This document shows, piece after piece, positions 36,996 to 46,228 of a stretch of DNA of 64,000 nt (positions within the stretch are counted from its first letter, which is position 1; each line of letters begins with the position of its first letter). Position numbers and translations under genes: made by a program. The stretch lies in contig DEMN01000004.1 in NCBI GenBank assembly GCA_002359215.1, positions 1 through 64,000 on the forward strand, written 5' to 3'. This stretch comes from Flavobacteriales bacterium UBA2669 (GTDB taxonomy: Bacteria > Bacteroidota > Bacteroidia > Flavobacteriales_E > Vicingaceae). The notes beneath the pieces were generated by a model. That model did no database searches, had not been told where the DNA came from, and was given only the letters and a program-made list of their open reading frames with translations.

Positions 36996-37910
36996 CTACT
37001 CTACCCTTAAATAAGGACTGATTTTTTCGAGAGTAGCTTTGTCTAGCAAATGAAGTTTGTTTAAATCTGCCACAGATTTATAACTACCATTGGCTTTTCT
37101 ATACTTTTCAATAGCATTAGCAATTTTCCAGTTTATATATGGGTGTTGTTTTAATACATCAGCCGTAGCTTTATTGATATTAATTTTTTGAACTTTATCA
37201 GAAACCACAATTTGTGGTAAAGCCATTTGATAGGTTTCTTCTGATAACCCCCAAACTTCTTTCAATTGTTCTTTAGCAATAAAACCTCCAAGTAAATCTC
37301 TATATTTAATTATTCTACCTGAATAAGCAGGTCCAATTCCTTTTATATTCGTAAGCATAGCACTATCAGCAGTATTAATATCAATTTTCTGCGAATAATC
37401 TTTTTTCTCAAACTTATTTTCAACAGATTTTTTTACTGGCTTATCGTTTTGATAATTGGTTTTCTCAATGGTTTCTGGTAATAAAATATGTGGAAAAAGC
37501 AGTTTATAATGTTTATCACTAATGCCATAAATCTTTTTTATATCAGCTTTGATTTTCCAATTTCCGCCTTTAGCTTTATAATTATTAATGATTTTTATTT
37601 GCCAATCTCTAAATCCTAATTGCTTCCATTCTTCATCAGAAATAGTATTAGGATCAAAATCAAATAAAGTAATGGATAATGCTTGTTTATTACTTTGTTG
37701 GTAAGCTTGCTTTTGCTCTTTTTCCTGCTCATTCAACTCTTTTTCAAAAGCTAAAATAGCATTTTCATACGCTGTAAAATCAGGTGTGCTTTGTTGCTTT
37801 AGATAATCAACAAAAGGAAAAGAAAATAGTATTAACAACAGAATAATGAGTAAAACAATTACTCCTCTTTTTTCACTTTTGGTGAAAGAAAAGTAGTCTT
37901 TAATACTCAT
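36996..37910 (-). CDS. Membrane-anchored helix-hairpin-helix protein (ComEA-like)
   Basis: A 304-aa protein with one N-terminal TM helix (about 17-37, GVIVLLIILLLILFSFPFV). A glutamine/lysine-rich stretch follows, then several helix-hairpin-helix units: one around 95-150, one around 180-230 (INTADSAMLTNIKGIGPAYSGRIIKYR), and a last one around 240-304 (ININKATADVLKQHPYINWKIANAIEKYR). HhH repeats bind DNA without sequence preference; ComEA uses them in DNA uptake, but these multi-HhH proteins of Bacteroidota have not been shown to do so. The gene abuts the alanine symporter gene with no spacer, which suggests one transcript. Confidence 0.88.
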   Translation of the reverse strand: MSIKDYFSFTKSEKRGVIVLLIILLLILFSFPFVDYLKQQSTPDFTAYENAILAFEKELNEQEKEQKQAYQQSNKQALSITLFDFDPNTISDEEWKQLGFRDWQIKIINNYKAKGGNWKIKADIKKIYGISDKHYKLLFPHILLPETIEKTNYQNDKPVKKSVENKFEKKDYSQKIDINTADSAMLTNIKGIGPAYSGRIIKYRDLLGGFIAKEQLKEVWGLSEETYQMALPQIVVSDKVQKININKATADVLKQHPYINWKIANAIEKYRKANGSYKSVADLNKLHLLDKATLEKISPYLRVE

Positions 37911-39521
37911 CTATTTAGAATTAACAAAAGATTTAATACCTTTTTTATACTTTTTTAATTCATCACTAACCTTAGATGATAATAAAACTAATCCGATAAT
38001 ATTAGGGAAAACCATGGCAAAAATCATCGCATCAGAAAAATCTATAACAGCTCCTAAGCCGATAGACGCACCTACAATTACAAAGAAAACAAATAATAAT
38101 TTATACGTAATGTCCATCGCTTTTCCTTTTCCAAATAAAAATTTCCAAGCTTGTAACCCATAATAACTCCATGACAACATAGTTGAAACCGCAAATAATA
38201 CAACCGCAATGGTCAATACCCAAGAGAATCCTGGAATTACAGTATCAAAAGCAGAAGCAGTTAAATTAACACCTTCCACATTTCCTTGTCCATACTCAAA
38301 AAAACCTCCTTCAATATTGGTAATAATAATTACTAAAGAAGTCATTGTACAAATCACAACTGTATCAATAAAAGGCTCTAATAATGCAACAACACCCTCA
38401 CTTGCTGGGAATTTTGTTCTAACAGCCGAGTGAGCAATTGCAGCAGAACCTACTCCCGCTTCATTTGAAAATGCTGCTCTTTGGAATCCAACAATTAAAA
38501 CCCCTACAACACCACCTAAAGCTGCATCAGGAGAAAAAGCTCCGTCAAATATCATCCCGAAAGCTGTTGGTATTAATGAAAAATTCATTCCTAAAATGAT
38601 TAATGCCGCACCAACATAAATAGCTGCCATAAAAGGAACTACTTTTTCCGTAACCGAACCTATTCTTTTAATTCCACCAATAATTACTACCCCAACAATA
38701 ATTGCCATTATAATACCTAAAGCAAAACCAGCAAAACCACTTTCTATTCCTAAACGTTGTATAATCTGTGCAGCTGCTTGGTTGGCTTGAAACATATTTC
38801 CACCTCCAAAAGAACCACCCACACACATTATTGCAAAAAATACAGCTAATATTTTTCCTATCACTCCCAATCCTTTTTCTTTTAACCCTTTTGATAAGTA
38901 ATACATTGGTCCACCATGAACCGTTCCTTCAGGAGTAACTTCTCTGTATTTTACACCAAGTGTACATTCTGTAAATTTTGATGCCATACCTAAAAAACCG
39001 GCAATAATCATCCATAATGTAGCACCCGGTCCACCTAATGCTACTGCAACTGCAACCCCAGCAATATTCCCTAATCCAACTGTTGCAGATAAAGCCGCTG
39101 TTAATGCTTGAAAATGAGAAACCTCCCCTTCTCCTTCATTTCTTTCATGTTGAACTGTTTCAAATACATTCCCTCCAGGTGTTGGATCTCCTTCTGCTAA
39201 ATCTGCTGTATGTTTATCAATTCCATCATAGTCTCCTTTAACAATTTTAATGGCTGTTTTTAATAATGTAAAATTGGCAAACCTAAAATACAAAGTAAAA
39301 TATAACGCTCCTCCAATTAAAACAATTAAAACTATAGGAACTGAATATCCTCCAAAAGTTATGGGATAAAAAATCACTGTTCCTACTGCATCTGCTATAG
39401 GTCTAAAGAATGAATCTATTTTTTGATCAATACTCATTTCTTCTCCTTGGTTTTGAGCAAATGAGAAAATTGGCATAAGCCCTGAAAAAATAGTTAACAG
39501 TAATGTCTTAATTTTTAGCAT
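37911..39521 (-). CDS. Sodium/alanine symporter family protein (AGCS)
   Basis: A 536-aa polytopic inner-membrane carrier with about 11-12 TM helices. Family signatures are clear: GNIAGVAVAVALGGPGATLWMI, FTECTLGVKYRE, HGGPMYYLSKG and RAAFSNEAGVGSAAIAHSA. AGCS members import alanine or glycine with Na+ or H+. The N-terminus includes a signal-like segment (1-22) before the first membrane helix, as is common in Bacteroidota members. A near-consensus promoter precedes it and the HhH gene follows directly. Confidence 0.94.
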   Translation of the reverse strand: MLKIKTLLLTIFSGLMPIFSFAQNQGEEMSIDQKIDSFFRPIADAVGTVIFYPITFGGYSVPIVLIVLIGGALYFTLYFRFANFTLLKTAIKIVKGDYDGIDKHTADLAEGDPTPGGNVFETVQHERNEGEGEVSHFQALTAALSATVGLGNIAGVAVAVALGGPGATLWMIIAGFLGMASKFTECTLGVKYREVTPEGTVHGGPMYYLSKGLKEKGLGVIGKILAVFFAIMCVGGSFGGGNMFQANQAAAQIIQRLGIESGFAGFALGIIMAIIVGVVIIGGIKRIGSVTEKVVPFMAAIYVGAALIILGMNFSLIPTAFGMIFDGAFSPDAALGGVVGVLIVGFQRAAFSNEAGVGSAAIAHSAVRTKFPASEGVVALLEPFIDTVVICTMTSLVIIITNIEGGFFEYGQGNVEGVNLTASAFDTVIPGFSWVLTIAVVLFAVSTMLSWSYYGLQAWKFLFGKGKAMDITYKLLFVFFVIVGASIGLGAVIDFSDAMIFAMVFPNIIGLVLLSSKVSDELKKYKKGIKSFVNSK

Positions 39522-39549
39522 AATTGAGTTGTTAATTTTTGAGTTCGTC

Positions 39550-39581
39550 CAAAAGTAGTAAATTATTAACTGAATGACAAA
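39550..39581 (-). promoter_or_regulatory. Promoter of the alanine symporter operon
   Basis: On the minus strand TTTG (39581-39578), a 20-base spacer and TACTTTTG (39557-39550) form a full match to the Bacteroidota -33/-7 promoter. The leader would be about 20-25 nt. Confidence 0.75.
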
Positions 39582-39790
39582 AACACTTTTTTAAATGTTT
39601 TAATTAGTTTTTAACGAAACATTCTCTAATACATGGCTATTAAAAATTTAAATTCATTACACTATTCATCTAATTTAAAAGCTATATTATCCTTAATTAT
39701 TACTCCTCTCATCGAAGTTTAAATTGCCTTAATATTTAATTAACCTTCTCTCTTATACATTCTTTTTAATATTGTCTTAAATTAAAGAAA

Positions 39791-40669
39791 ATGCAATTGA
39801 AAGAAAAAATTAATCATAATGATGACTTTTGGTTCAATGAGATTACTAATTCATCAATTTATAACAAAGAAGGTTTAAAACAACAATATATCTCATTATA
39901 TAAAAGAAACAAAGAATTAATAAACAGTTTAAACTATGCTAAAATAATTCAAAAAGGAGTTTTACCAAAAAGCCGACATTTTAATAGAATTTTTAATGAC
40001 TCTTTTGTTTACTACCAACCTCAATCTTATATCAGTGGCGATTTTTATTGGATAGGCGAATATAAAAACTTCAAAATATTTGCTGTAGGAGATTGTACAG
40101 GGCACGGTGTTCCGGGAGCATTGCTCACTATGTTAGCTCAAAGTTTTTTAAATTATATTGTTTTAGGGAAAAAAATAATTCATCCAACTACTATTCTTAA
40201 AGAATTCGATAAAAAATTTATAGAAACTTTTTTGGGCGATCAGGATGATATTTTTCATAATGATTGGATAGACATAGCTCTTTGTTGTTACGATGAAAGT
40301 GAAAAGAAAATATATTTTTCGGGAGCTAAAAGAAAATTACTACATGTTGGTAAAAATAATTCTACTATATATAATGGTAATAATTATCCTATTGGAGGTT
40401 GGCAATTAGAGTTAAACAGAAATTTTAATCATCATGAATTTAAGGTCAATAAAGGAGATATGATTTATATTGGTTCAGATGGTTTTCAGGATCAAATTGG
40501 AGGAGAAAAAAATAAGAAGTTTGGTTCAAAACAACTACATCAGTTACTTTCATCAATTATAGAAATGCCTTGTGAGTTACAGCTAAAACTCCTTAAAACA
40601 ACCTTTAACAAATGGAAGACAAGCTCCGAACAATTAGATGATATTTGTTTAATGGGAATTAGAATTTAA
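39791..40669 (+). CDS. SpoIIE/RsbU-type PP2C serine phosphatase
   Basis: A 292-aa soluble protein. A short coiled helix (about 28-55) is followed by a SpoIIE domain (about 60-290). Motifs: QKGVLPKSRHF, YYQPQSYISGDFYWIG with the metal Asp in SGDF, FAVGDCTGHGVPGALLTMLA with the second metal Asp, YFSGAKRKLLHV, and IGSDGFQDQIGG. Members dephosphorylate STAS-domain antagonists in partner-switching or act after two-component sensors. No sensor domain is fused, so it probably receives its signal from another protein. The upstream 269 bases have no exact promoter box. Confidence 0.9.
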   Translation: MQLKEKINHNDDFWFNEITNSSIYNKEGLKQQYISLYKRNKELINSLNYAKIIQKGVLPKSRHFNRIFNDSFVYYQPQSYISGDFYWIGEYKNFKIFAVGDCTGHGVPGALLTMLAQSFLNYIVLGKKIIHPTTILKEFDKKFIETFLGDQDDIFHNDWIDIALCCYDESEKKIYFSGAKRKLLHVGKNNSTIYNGNNYPIGGWQLELNRNFNHHEFKVNKGDMIYIGSDGFQDQIGGEKNKKFGSKQLHQLLSSIIEMPCELQLKLLKTTFNKWKTSSEQLDDICLMGIRI

Positions 40670-40724
40670 ATCGCGGTTTAAATTAAGAATTAATGTAGTA
40701 AGTTTACGTTTTCAAATCGTTGAT

Positions 40725-41642
40725 ATGATTTCGGTGCTTATTCCAATATACAATTATGATGTAACCCACTTTGTTGAAATACTTTACCAACAAGGGAAGG
40801 CTGCTGGAATAAATTTTGAAATAATTTTAATGGACGATGCTTCTTCCGACAATTTCAGGAAAACTAACCAGCAATGGCAAACAAAACCGGAAATTAGCTA
40901 TATACAATTAGAACAAAATGTAGGTAGAGCTAAAATTAGAAACCTATTAGCCGAAAAAGCGCAATATGATTTTTTACTTTTTCAAGATTGTGATGCTGAA
41001 ATTGCATATTCTTCTTATTTTGAAAATTACATTGCTCAATGCCAAGGAAATAAAGTTGTTTGTGGTGGAACTATTTATAAAGAGGAAGCTCCAAAAGATA
41101 AGTCTTTAATGCTTAGGTGGAAATATGGTAAAGAACGAGAAGAAAAACCTGCTGAAAAAAGACAACAACAACCAAATGCAGCTTTCACCACTAATAATTT
41201 TTTAATTCCAAAGAAATTTTTTAACACTATTAAATTTGATGAAAACCTAGTAAAATACGGACATGAAGACACCTTGTTTGGTTACGAATTGTCTCAACAA
41301 AACATTATCATTCATCACATTAACAATCCGCTTATACATGTTGGTTTAGAAAGTGCGGCTGTTTTTTTACAAAAAACGGAAGAAGGTATAAAAAATCTTA
41401 TTCAGATAATACAAACTAAAAAACCGGAAAAAAAATTCTATCAAGATGTTAAATTACTCTCTTACTTCTTAATAATTAAGACTTACCGCTTAAATTGGTT
41501 GTTTAATTTGTTATATCAACTTTTTTATCAAAAAATATATAAGCACCTGAAAAACAACACAAACCCTAGCATAAAATATTTCGATTTATATAAAATTTTA
41601 CTCCTTAATTATTACTTCAACTTATCCTCAAAAAAACGTTAA
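40725..41642 (+). CDS. Family 2 glycosyltransferase
   Basis: A 305-aa GT-A fold enzyme. It begins at once with the nucleotide-binding strand ISVLIPIYNY, followed by ILMDDASSDNF. The DxD-equivalent FQDCDAEI lies near residues 85-92, and the acceptor region FDENLVKYGHEDTLFGYEL near residues 170-190 is the ED motif with the catalytic base. The last 70 residues are basic and aromatic and could lie on the membrane. The sugar and acceptor are unknown. No polysaccharide cluster surrounds it. Confidence 0.88.
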   Translation: MISVLIPIYNYDVTHFVEILYQQGKAAGINFEIILMDDASSDNFRKTNQQWQTKPEISYIQLEQNVGRAKIRNLLAEKAQYDFLLFQDCDAEIAYSSYFENYIAQCQGNKVVCGGTIYKEEAPKDKSLMLRWKYGKEREEKPAEKRQQQPNAAFTTNNFLIPKKFFNTIKFDENLVKYGHEDTLFGYELSQQNIIIHHINNPLIHVGLESAAVFLQKTEEGIKNLIQIIQTKKPEKKFYQDVKLLSYFLIIKTYRLNWLFNLLYQLFYQKIYKHLKNNTNPSIKYFDLYKILLLNYYFNLSSKKR

Positions 41643-41684
41643 TAAAACAATTTAAGTCGGTGTGTTTTAATTAGTAAAATCTAT

Positions 41685-41692
41685 TAAATTTG
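41685..41692 (+). promoter_or_regulatory. Predicted -7 box of the topoisomerase A-subunit gene
   Basis: TAAATTTG is an exact TAnnTTTG match 44-51 bases ahead of the ATG at 41736. No exact TTTG is seen at -33. Confidence 0.4.
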
Positions 41693-41735
41693 GAGCTAAT
41701 TATTTTTTTAGTAAAACTAGAAACTAGAACAAAAC

Positions 41736-44462
41736 ATGTCAGAAGAACAAACACCAGAAAGAGACGAAGAGTTTGATAACGATAATGGTGATAATTCATT
41801 AGGAAATGTAATTCACATTTCAGGAATGTACAAAGAATGGTTTTTAGACTATGCTTCGTATGTAATTCTTGAGCGTGCTGTACCTCATTTATATGATGGA
41901 CTAAAACCTGTTCAACGAAGAATTTTGCACTCCATGAAAGAAATGGATGATGGACGTTACAACAAAGTGGCGAACATTATCGGTAATACCATGAAATATC
42001 ATCCTCATGGTGATGCTTCTATTGGAGATGCTTTGGTTCAATTAGGACAAAAAGATTTATTAATAGATTGCCAAGGGAACTGGGGAAACATACTTACGGG
42101 CGACCGTGCTGCAGCTCCCAGATACATTGAAGCCCGATTAACAAAATTTGCCTTAGAAGTTGTATTTAATGCTAAAACTACCACTTGGCTTTCTTCTTAT
42201 GATGGAAGAAATAAAGAACCTTTTACCTTACCTGTAAAATTTCCACTTTTATTGGCTCAAGGTGTTGAAGGTATTGCCGTTGGTATGGCTTGTAAAATCT
42301 TACCTCACAATTTTAACGAACTTATTGAAGCTTCTATAGCTCACCTTAAAGGTAAAAAGTTTACCCTACTACCCGATTTTATAACTGGTGGATCAGCGGA
42401 TTTTTCAGGTTATAATGATGGGTTAAGAGGTGGAAGAGTTAAGGTAAGAGCTAAAATTGTTCAAGAAGATAAAACATTACTAAAAATTACCGAACTTCCT
42501 TTCGGAACTACTACAGATAAATTAATTGAATCTATCTTAAAAGCAAATTCCAAAGGAAAAATAAAAATTAAAAAAGTAGAAGATAATACTTCCGAATTTG
42601 TAGAAATATTGCTTCACTTACCTTCAGGAGTTTCTCCTGATAAAATGATAGATGCACTGTATGCTTTTACAGATTGCGAAATATCTATTTCTCCCAATGC
42701 TGCAGTTATTGAAAACGATAAGCCACAGTTTTTAGGTGTTACCGAAATGCTAAGGCTTTCTACCGACCAAACAGTGGAACTGCTTAAAAAAGAGCTGGAA
42801 ATCAGAAAAGGTGAATTGGAAGAACAATGGCATTTTTCATCTTTAGAAAAAATATTTATTGAAAATAAAATTTATGTAAAACTACATGGACTAGGTTACG
42901 AAGAAGCTATTACGCTTACACAAGAACTTTTAAAACCTTTTGAAAAACAGCTTATAAGAGCAGTTACGGAAGATGATGTAAAACACTTACTAGAAATAAA
43001 AATGAGACGTATTACTCGTCATGATGCTGAAAAAGCAGACGAGAAATTGTTATCATTAGAAGAAGAGTTAGCCAAAACCAAGCATCATCTTGCTAACTTA
43101 ATTGAATATGCCATTGATTATTTTAAAGAACTTAAAAAGAAATATGGTGAAGGCAGAGAACGTAAAACAGAAATTCGTTCTTTCGAAAATATTGATGCAG
43201 CGAAAGTAGCTGTAAGCAACGCCAAGTTATATGTTAATAAAGAAGAAGGTTTTATAGGACATAGTTTAAAAAGAGGTGAAGGAGAATTTGTTGCAGATTG
43301 TTCTGATATAGATGATATAATTGTTTTCCGTGAAGATGGTAAAATGGTGGTTACTAAAATTGCCAATAAAACTTTTGTTGGTAAAGGAATTATTCATGTT
43401 GGCGTATGGAAAAAAGGTGACAAACGTACTATCTATAACATGATTTATCAAGATGGTAAAACCGGACCTTCTTATATGAAACGATTTGATGTTACTTCCA
43501 TTACCAGAGATAAAGAATACGACTTAACAAAAGGCACAACAGGTTCTAAAGTTCTTTGGTTTACTGCTAATCCAAATGGAGAAGCTGAAACAGTATTGGT
43601 AAAACTTCGTCCGAAAGCTAATGTAAGAAAATTAAAATTTGAAATAGATTTTTCTGAGTTAGCCATAAAAGGTCGTGGAGCCAATGGAAACCGAGTAACT
43701 AAATACATTATAGCTAAAATTGAACTTAAAGAAAAAGGTGTTTCTACGCTATCTGCCAGAAAAATTTGGTTTGATGATACTGTTCAACGTCTTAATTCTG
43801 AAAGTCGTGGTGAGTTTTTGGGTGAATTTGGTTCTGAAGATAAAATTCTTACCATTATGCAAAGTGGCGAGTATCAACTTACCGGTTTCGACTTATTTAC
43901 TAAGTTTGATGAGGACATGATTGTTATTGAAAAGTGGAACAGAAAAAAACCAGTAACCGCCATTTATTTTGATGGAGAAAAAGAACAATACAACGTAAAA
44001 AGATTTTTGATAGAACCTACCGATAAAAAAACATTGTTTATTACTGAACACGAAAAGTCTTTCTTAGAAATTGTTACCACAGACTGGATTCCTCAAGTGC
44101 AAGTAACATTTTCAAAAGTAAAAGGAGTAGAAAAAGAACCAGAAGTAATTAATTTAGAAGAGTTTATTGCTATAAAAGGAATGAAAGCTATAGGAAATCG
44201 ATTAACTGCTAATAAGGTTAAAAATATAGATTTATTAGAGCCTTTATCTTATGAAGAAATAGTTGAAGAAACTACTGAAGATGAAGTTGATCAACCAGAA
44301 GAAATAATTACTGAATCAACAAATAATGAAGATTCTGGTACAGAGCAAGAACAAACTAAGGAAAAAGACGCTACTCCTAAGCAACAGACTTCATCTGCTC
44401 ATAAACCCAAACCTATTAAGGATATTTCTGACGAAGAAGCTAGCCAAATGAAATTGTTTTAA
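41736..44462 (+). CDS. Type IIA DNA topoisomerase subunit A (topoisomerase IV ParC-like)
   Basis: A 908-aa breakage-rejoining subunit. It begins with an acidic tail (1-22). The 5Y-CAP/winged-helix domain has LKPVQRRILHSM, YHPHGDASIGDALV and the active-site tyrosine in AAAPRYIEARL (Tyr130). A tower and coiled-coil region is followed by a C-terminal beta-pinwheel (about 510-820). The canonical GyrA-box QRRGGRG is not seen in the pinwheel, which favours topoisomerase IV (decatenation) over gyrase. The last 80 residues are acidic and low in complexity. No B subunit is adjacent. A strong terminator follows. Confidence 0.9.
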   Translation: MSEEQTPERDEEFDNDNGDNSLGNVIHISGMYKEWFLDYASYVILERAVPHLYDGLKPVQRRILHSMKEMDDGRYNKVANIIGNTMKYHPHGDASIGDALVQLGQKDLLIDCQGNWGNILTGDRAAAPRYIEARLTKFALEVVFNAKTTTWLSSYDGRNKEPFTLPVKFPLLLAQGVEGIAVGMACKILPHNFNELIEASIAHLKGKKFTLLPDFITGGSADFSGYNDGLRGGRVKVRAKIVQEDKTLLKITELPFGTTTDKLIESILKANSKGKIKIKKVEDNTSEFVEILLHLPSGVSPDKMIDALYAFTDCEISISPNAAVIENDKPQFLGVTEMLRLSTDQTVELLKKELEIRKGELEEQWHFSSLEKIFIENKIYVKLHGLGYEEAITLTQELLKPFEKQLIRAVTEDDVKHLLEIKMRRITRHDAEKADEKLLSLEEELAKTKHHLANLIEYAIDYFKELKKKYGEGRERKTEIRSFENIDAAKVAVSNAKLYVNKEEGFIGHSLKRGEGEFVADCSDIDDIIVFREDGKMVVTKIANKTFVGKGIIHVGVWKKGDKRTIYNMIYQDGKTGPSYMKRFDVTSITRDKEYDLTKGTTGSKVLWFTANPNGEAETVLVKLRPKANVRKLKFEIDFSELAIKGRGANGNRVTKYIIAKIELKEKGVSTLSARKIWFDDTVQRLNSESRGEFLGEFGSEDKILTIMQSGEYQLTGFDLFTKFDEDMIVIEKWNRKKPVTAIYFDGEKEQYNVKRFLIEPTDKKTLFITEHEKSFLEIVTTDWIPQVQVTFSKVKGVEKEPEVINLEEFIAIKGMKAIGNRLTANKVKNIDLLEPLSYEEIVEETTEDEVDQPEEIITESTNNEDSGTEQEQTKEKDATPKQQTSSAHKPKPIKDISDEEASQMKLF

Positions 44463-44464
44463 AA

Positions 44465-44499
44465 AAAACAGCCGTTAAAAAAAATTTAACGGCTGTTTT
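44465..44499 (+). terminator. Terminator after the topoisomerase gene
   Basis: AAAACAGCCGTTAAA pairs perfectly with TTTAACGGCTGTTTT across a five-A loop, a 15-base stem 2 bases past the stop codon. The descending arm provides the T-run. The A-rich ascending arm also gives a T-run for the minus-strand small gene downstream. Confidence 0.92.
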
Positions 44500-44520
44500 C
44501 AAATATAAAAATTGGGATTT

Positions 44521-44670
44521 TTACAAAGAATAATTATTTCCAGACATATCAAATATTTTGCTTGACTTTTTAGTCTTATTTGTTTCATGAGATGTTGTAG
44601 ATACTCCACCCAATAACCTTAAGGCTAAAACCAATAACAAAATGGCAAAGAAGAATATCGCTATAAACAT
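44521..44670 (-). CDS. Small membrane protein (49 aa)
   Basis: The ATG at 44670 encodes one hydrophobic helix (residues 2-20, FIAIFFFAILLLVLALRLL) and a hydrophilic, Ser/Thr/Lys-rich tail ending MSGNNYSL. The longer reading frame from 44778 is rejected because its first 36 codons cover the promoter and run into the start of the divergent sixA-like gene. A near-consensus promoter places the transcription start about 20 bases before this ATG, and the terminator at 44465-44499 lies just after the stop. Function unknown. Confidence 0.65.
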   Translation of the reverse strand: MFIAIFFFAILLLVLALRLLGGVSTTSHETNKTKKSSKIFDMSGNNYSL

Positions 44671-44696
44671 ATCGTCTAAAATTTGATTTTCATCTA

Positions 44697-44727
44697 CAAA
44701 AATACTATTTTTATCGAAACAAACAAA
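44697..44727 (-). promoter_or_regulatory. Consensus promoter of the 49-aa protein gene
   Basis: On the minus strand TTTG (44727-44724), exactly 19 bases, then TATTTTTG (44704-44697): a full -33/-7 match for the Bacteroidota housekeeping sigma factor. Confidence 0.75.
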
Positions 44728-44767
44728 TTTAATCGACAAAAATAAACAGTTCATCGAATATTTTAAT

Positions 44768-45262
44768 ATGAAAACCATTTATTTAATTAGACATGCAAAA
44801 TCAAGTTGGGAAAACCATAGGTTATCTGATTTTGAAAGACCTTTAAACACTAGAGGTATAAATGATACTGAAATAATAGGTAAGGAATTAAATAAATTAA
44901 ACTTTAATCCCGAAAAAATAATTGCGAGTACATCAGTGCGTACTACAGCTACTATACAGTTATTATGCGAACATATTAACTATAGCTTTAAACATGTAAT
45001 ATTCAACTCAAAGTTATATCATCCTTCAAAAGAAAATTTTATACGTGTATTAGAAGACTTACCGGACGAATTAGAAAGTGTTGCTTTGGTTAGTCATAAT
45101 TATGGTATTTCAGAATTTGCTGATTACCTTACCGAAAACTTTATGGAAGCTATGCCTACTTGCGCTGTAGTTTGTATTGCTTTAGAAATTGACTCTTGGA
45201 AAGAAATTGTTAAAGGTTTAGGTACCACAAAATGGTATATTTATCCTAAAATGTTGGCATAA
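44768..45262 (+). CDS. SixA-type histidine phosphatase
   Basis: A 164-aa member of the histidine phosphatase (phosphoglycerate mutase) superfamily. The catalytic RHAKSSW motif (His9) and a late SHNYGISEF with the second catalytic His are present. SixA removes phosphate from the Hpt domain of ArcB in E. coli. Short proteins like this one in Bacteroidota are annotated phosphohistidine phosphatase by similarity only. It converges with the glycosyltransferase gene (3 bases apart) and is divergent from the 49-aa protein gene. Confidence 0.9.
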   Translation: MKTIYLIRHAKSSWENHRLSDFERPLNTRGINDTEIIGKELNKLNFNPEKIIASTSVRTTATIQLLCEHINYSFKHVIFNSKLYHPSKENFIRVLEDLPDELESVALVSHNYGISEFADYLTENFMEAMPTCAVVCIALEIDSWKEIVKGLGTTKWYIYPKMLA

Positions 45263-45265
45263 AAA

Positions 45266-46225
45266 TCACCTCTTCCCTTTAATTAAGATATAATTCTGAA
45301 ATCCTCCTACTTGTTTTTTACCACCAAAAATTTTCTGCTCTATAAAAGTAGCTAACCTTACTCTTGGTTTTTCATGTTTATGAATTTGTTCTCCCGGTTT
45401 GCGTTGATCAGAATAATTTAATTTTTCTGCCCAATCGAATTTAGCAATCCACTCTTCCATAACAGCAGGGTGCGTGTCATTAAATTTAGCTAATTTACCC
45501 AAGGCTCCGTAAGAAAAGTCTGGTGCTACATTTTCATAATTTTTATTGGCTTTTTCCTCCCCTTTGTGTATCGTATCTAAGGCTTTTTTCTTTTTGGTCA
45601 TATATTCAGGCGGACGAACCCAACCGTAATGATACACTTCAGCGGGAATATTTACCACTTTTAGTTTATAGGTGTTTTCTTGCTGACGATAATTTTTACC
45701 GTCAAAATTGGGTATTCTTCTAAAAGATTGTGCCGACTCCCATGAGTGAATATCTTTATCATTTCTCACAATGCGAATTTCTTTAGGATACCAATTGTGT
45801 GCAAAGTGATAATGATTATAGTCGCCCCAAAAATGTTTGTAATTGAACAAAAATCCTTCCACCTCCTTATCATTTAAATATTGCTCACACTTTTGTTTAA
45901 TAATTGGTAAATATTTTTCGTGAATTACTTCATCAGCTTGCAAGTAGAACAACCAATCGCCCGCACAATGAGATTTAGCAATATCAGTTTGATGTGCATT
46001 TTCTGTTCCTCTGTCGTATTTTTTAATATCCCAAACGGTATGTATAATTTTAATTTTATCGGAACCGATACTTTCTATTTCTTGAAGCGTAGTATCATCC
46101 TCATCGCAATCTCCCAAAGCCACCACAAACTCATCCACTATAGGCAATATAGATAAAATGGATTGTTTTATAGGAAAATAAAGTTTGGTGGCGTTTTTCA
46201 CCATTGTAAATCCGCTAATCTTCAT
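45266..46225 (-). CDS. Family 2 glycosyltransferase, LpsA/WaaE-like
   Basis: A 319-aa GT-A enzyme. The N-terminus ISGFTMVKNATKLYFPI and DEFVVALGDCDEDDTT are the nucleotide-sugar region. GDWLFYLQADEVI near residues 90-102 holds the acidic motif. VYHYGWVRPPEYM and the long C-terminal tail are typical of the family. Related proteins add heptose or glucose to lipopolysaccharide core, but the sugar is not known here. It is 3 bases downstream of the MsbA-like exporter gene, fitting an envelope-glycolipid role. Confidence 0.87.
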   Translation of the reverse strand: MKISGFTMVKNATKLYFPIKQSILSILPIVDEFVVALGDCDEDDTTLQEIESIGSDKIKIIHTVWDIKKYDRGTENAHQTDIAKSHCAGDWLFYLQADEVIHEKYLPIIKQKCEQYLNDKEVEGFLFNYKHFWGDYNHYHFAHNWYPKEIRIVRNDKDIHSWESAQSFRRIPNFDGKNYRQQENTYKLKVVNIPAEVYHYGWVRPPEYMTKKKKALDTIHKGEEKANKNYENVAPDFSYGALGKLAKFNDTHPAVMEEWIAKFDWAEKLNYSDQRKPGEQIHKHEKPRVRLATFIEQKIFGGKKQVGGFQNYILIKGKR

Positions 46226-46228
46226 ATT

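Noticed and set aside
40670..40724. Terminator between the phosphatase and glycosyltransferase genes
   Set aside because: AATTTAAA-TCGCGG-TTTAAATT can pair, but the stem is only A/T and lacks a T-run.
44671..44778. Longer form (85 aa) of the 49-aa membrane protein
   Set aside because: The extra codons cover a consensus promoter and overlap the start of the divergent histidine phosphatase gene.
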